Positions 5,496 through 7,315 of a stretch of DNA of 7,315 nucleotides are shown one piece after another; within the stretch, counting starts at the first letter, position 1; every line of letters begins with the position of its first letter. This stretch comes from Acidilobaceae archaeon (lineage in GTDB: Archaea; Thermoproteota; Thermoprotei_A; Sulfolobales; Acidilobaceae). The notes under the pieces were generated by a model that made no database searches, was not told the DNA's origin, and saw nothing but the letters and a program-made list of their open reading frames with translations. A program made the position numbers and the translations under genes. The stretch is taken from NCBI GenBank assembly GCA_027044005.1, contig JALUDK010000371.1, positions 1 through 7,315 of the forward strand, given 5' to 3'.

Positions 5496-7315
5496 ATGGA
5501 TAGAAAGGTCCTAATCGCGGCAATAATGATCGTGCTAATGGCGCTCCCCATGGGAGCAGCAGTAACTAGCGCACAGCAGACAGGCCCCGCGACCGACAAG
5601 ATCGTGTGGACCAGGTTCACCCTGGACGAGATAACTGATGCATTCAAGACTGACAAGGTAGACGTGTACCTCTTCGGGCTAGGCCCCGACCAGGCCCAGG
5701 AACTATCACAGACGCCAGGAGTCAAGCTCTACACTGCCCCAGCAGGCCTAAACGACTTCGGCCTCAACCCAGCGCCAGTCCAGATAGTGACTGTAAACCA
5801 GGTGTTCAACAGTAAGGAGGAGGCAGCTAACTTCTTCGGCGTGGACCCAGTAGTGATAAGGTACATTGAGCCAAACGAGGAAGCAGGGACCACCCAGGTA
5901 GAGTTCTGCGCAGTCCAGGACAACCTACCCGCAGGCACTACAGTCGACTTCGTAAGCGACAAGCTCAACCTAAACCCGTTCTGCTTCAGGGACATAAGGT
6001 TCGCAATGAACTACCTAATCGATAGGGAGGCCATAGTCAAGGAGGTCTTCAAGGGCTATGCGATACCGAAGTACACCTTCTACGGTCCCGACGACCCAGT
6101 ATACACCGAGCTAGTTGACGTAATAGCCAAGTACAAGTTCACCTACCAGCCACAGATGGTCCAGAACATAGTCAACGACATAATGACCAGGGTAGGCGCA
6201 GTCAAGGAGGGAGGCGTCTGGACCTATAAGGGCAAGCCAGTCACAATAATAGGCATAGTCAGGGTCGAGGACCAGAGGTTCCAGCTAGGCCACATCTTCG
6301 CTAGGGAGCTAAAGAACCTAGGCTTCAACGTCCAGGTCCAGGAGCTAACCTTCTTCGAGGCGATACTAAAGGTATACTTCACCAACCCCATAGACTTCGA
6401 ATGGAGCTTCTACACAGAGGGCTGGGGCAAGGGAGCCATAGACAAGTGGGACCCATGGAACCTAGCACAGTTCGGAGCAACCTGGCTAGGCTGGGCCCCA
6501 GGATGGGGTGAGACAGACTACTGGAACTACAAGCCAGAGGTAGTCGACGAGGAGGGCAAGACCGTGGACGACTACAGCATGGCAACCGCGCTAATGGAGG
6601 GCATAAGCAGCAAGGAGCAGTGGATCGAGATGCTAAGGAAGGGCACCGAGCTAGGAACCCTAGAGGCAATAAGGATCTGGGTAGTAGCAACACTAGACGC
6701 ATTCCCAGCAAAGGAGGCGGTACAGGGCATAACAGTAGACCAGGGAGCAGGCCTAAGGAGCCTCTACAACTGTAGGGGCATCTACATACCAGGCGAGGAC
6801 ACAGTCAGGGTAGGCCACCTATGGGTATGGACAACCAGGAGCGTATGGAACATAATAGGCGGCTTCGACGACGTCTACAGCGTCGACCCGGCAAGGTGCA
6901 CCTTCGACCCATTCACATGGTCACACCCATTCAACGGCAGGCCCATACCCTTCAGGGTTGACTTCTCAGTAGAGACAGCCGGGCCAGACGGCACCCTACA
7001 GGTACCCGACGACGCCATGTGGTGGGACCCCGCCGCTGACCAGTGGAAGTACGTGACAGAGTTCGACGGCAGGGACGCTGCAACCAGCAAGGTAGTACTA
7101 GACCTATCAAAGCTAGTAGGTTCCAAGTGGCACGACGGCCAGACCATAACAATGGCCGACGTAATAGGCTACTGGGCACAGCTACTAGACCTGGTATACG
7201 ACCAGGAGAAGAGCAGCCTAGAGTCCTCTGTAGCCGAGCCGCTAAGGCCACAGTACGATCAGTACGTAGCCTTCAGGGTAGTAGATGACACCACGCTAGA
7301 GGTGTACCTCAACTA
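5496..7315 (+). CDS. Secreted peptide-type ABC transporter solute-binding protein (family 5), partial, apparently permuted order
   Basis: The 606 visible residues stay open to the window edge. A signal peptide spans about 1-26 (MDRKVLIAAIMIVLMALP, small residues AAVTSA, then QQ), with no lipobox cysteine. Related crenarchaeal proteins are usually held by a C-terminal TM after a Ser/Thr-rich linker; that end is not visible. It should capture peptides or oligosaccharides outside the cell for an ABC importer. Family-5 features are DKVDVYLFGLG at 53-63; the helix block FRDIRFAMNYLIDREAIVKEV at 164-184; YKGKPVTIIGIV at 244-255, then ELKNLGFNVQVQEL at 271-284; a tryptophan-rich region at about 302-345; and KWHDGQTITMADVIGYW at 544-560. 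In ordinary members KWHDG lies near residues 70-100, before the DREAI block; here it lies after it. Start ATG 5496 has GGGTGAG upstream and gives the signal peptide at once. Substrate cannot be read from sequence. Confidence 0.85.
   Translation, partial: MDRKVLIAAIMIVLMALPMGAAVTSAQQTGPATDKIVWTRFTLDEITDAFKTDKVDVYLFGLGPDQAQELSQTPGVKLYTAPAGLNDFGLNPAPVQIVTVNQVFNSKEEAANFFGVDPVVIRYIEPNEEAGTTQVEFCAVQDNLPAGTTVDFVSDKLNLNPFCFRDIRFAMNYLIDREAIVKEVFKGYAIPKYTFYGPDDPVYTELVDVIAKYKFTYQPQMVQNIVNDIMTRVGAVKEGGVWTYKGKPVTIIGIVRVEDQRFQLGHIFARELKNLGFNVQVQELTFFEAILKVYFTNPIDFEWSFYTEGWGKGAIDKWDPWNLAQFGATWLGWAPGWGETDYWNYKPEVVDEEGKTVDDYSMATALMEGISSKEQWIEMLRKGTELGTLEAIRIWVVATLDAFPAKEAVQGITVDQGAGLRSLYNCRGIYIPGEDTVRVGHLWVWTTRSVWNIIGGFDDVYSVDPARCTFDPFTWSHPFNGRPIPFRVDFSVETAGPDGTLQVPDDAMWWDPAADQWKYVTEFDGRDAATSKVVLDLSKLVGSKWHDGQTITMADVIGYWAQLLDLVYDQEKSSLESSVAEPLRPQYDQYVAFRVVDDTTLEVYLN

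Noticed and set aside
5297..5725. Minus-strand open frame covering the intergenic region and the signal-peptide region of the binding protein
   Set aside because: Codon use changes halfway, the part in the intergenic DNA is AT-driven, and it is antisense to a signal peptide with a good start; no supporting motif.
6379..6711. Minus-strand open frame of 110 codons inside the binding-protein gene
   Set aside because: Leucine/serine/proline/cysteine-rich composition is typical of an antisense shadow; the plus-strand frame is continuous and recognisable.

Overview
The window looks like a hyperthermophilic archaeal chromosome, probably Thermoproteota (Crenarchaeota, Desulfurococcales-like). This rests on an archaeal ribosome-recycling ATPase of the ABCE1/Rli1 type, a type II methionine aminopeptidase, a DUF1512-like archaea-only membrane protein, TATA-box promoters with very short or absent leaders, frequent GTG/TTG starts, and AGG/ATA/CTA-rich codon use at moderately high G+C. 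The species cannot be named from sequence reading alone.

Layout. 1-991 (minus strand): the 5' end of an ABCE1 gene, cut by the window edge, preceded on the same strand by a UPF0173-type metallo-beta-lactamase-fold hydrolase. An AT-rich divergent promoter near 1016-1029 separates the hydrolase from a plus-strand run: type II methionine aminopeptidase (1056-2000), a 373-aa DUF1512-like membrane protein (2056-3177) and, 11 bases later, a 99-aa single-pass membrane protein (3189-3488). 3463-4518 (minus strand) holds two genes of unknown function: a 165-aa two-TM surface protein followed by a 172-aa soluble protein whose 3' end overlaps the 99-aa gene by 26 bases, tail to tail. A second compact divergent promoter built on a CTTAAG palindrome (about 4558-4566) separates the 165-aa gene from a plus-strand 232-aa protein (4602-5300) with the same plan: N-terminal hydrophobic segment, outward-facing domain, C-terminal TM and basic tail. 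After a 195-base AT-rich intergenic region comes a large secreted solute-binding protein of the peptide/dipeptide type (family 5), open to the window end (5496-7315).

How it fits together. The left half is housekeeping: ribosome recycling and N-terminal methionine removal, plus a poorly characterised hydrolase. The right half is cell-surface: an ABC-transporter binding protein next to two unrecognised membrane-anchored exported proteins. The most notable observation is in the binding protein. The segments that normally form the C-terminal half of a family-5 binding protein (the asn/asp-tyr...DREAI block and the following strand/helix block) come first, and the segment that normally lies near the N-terminus (KWHDG followed by a T-x-x-DV helix) comes last in the visible part, around residue 545. 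This suggests a permuted or duplicated fold; the rest of the gene is outside the window. I found no RNA gene, CRISPR array, insertion sequence or clear defence system.
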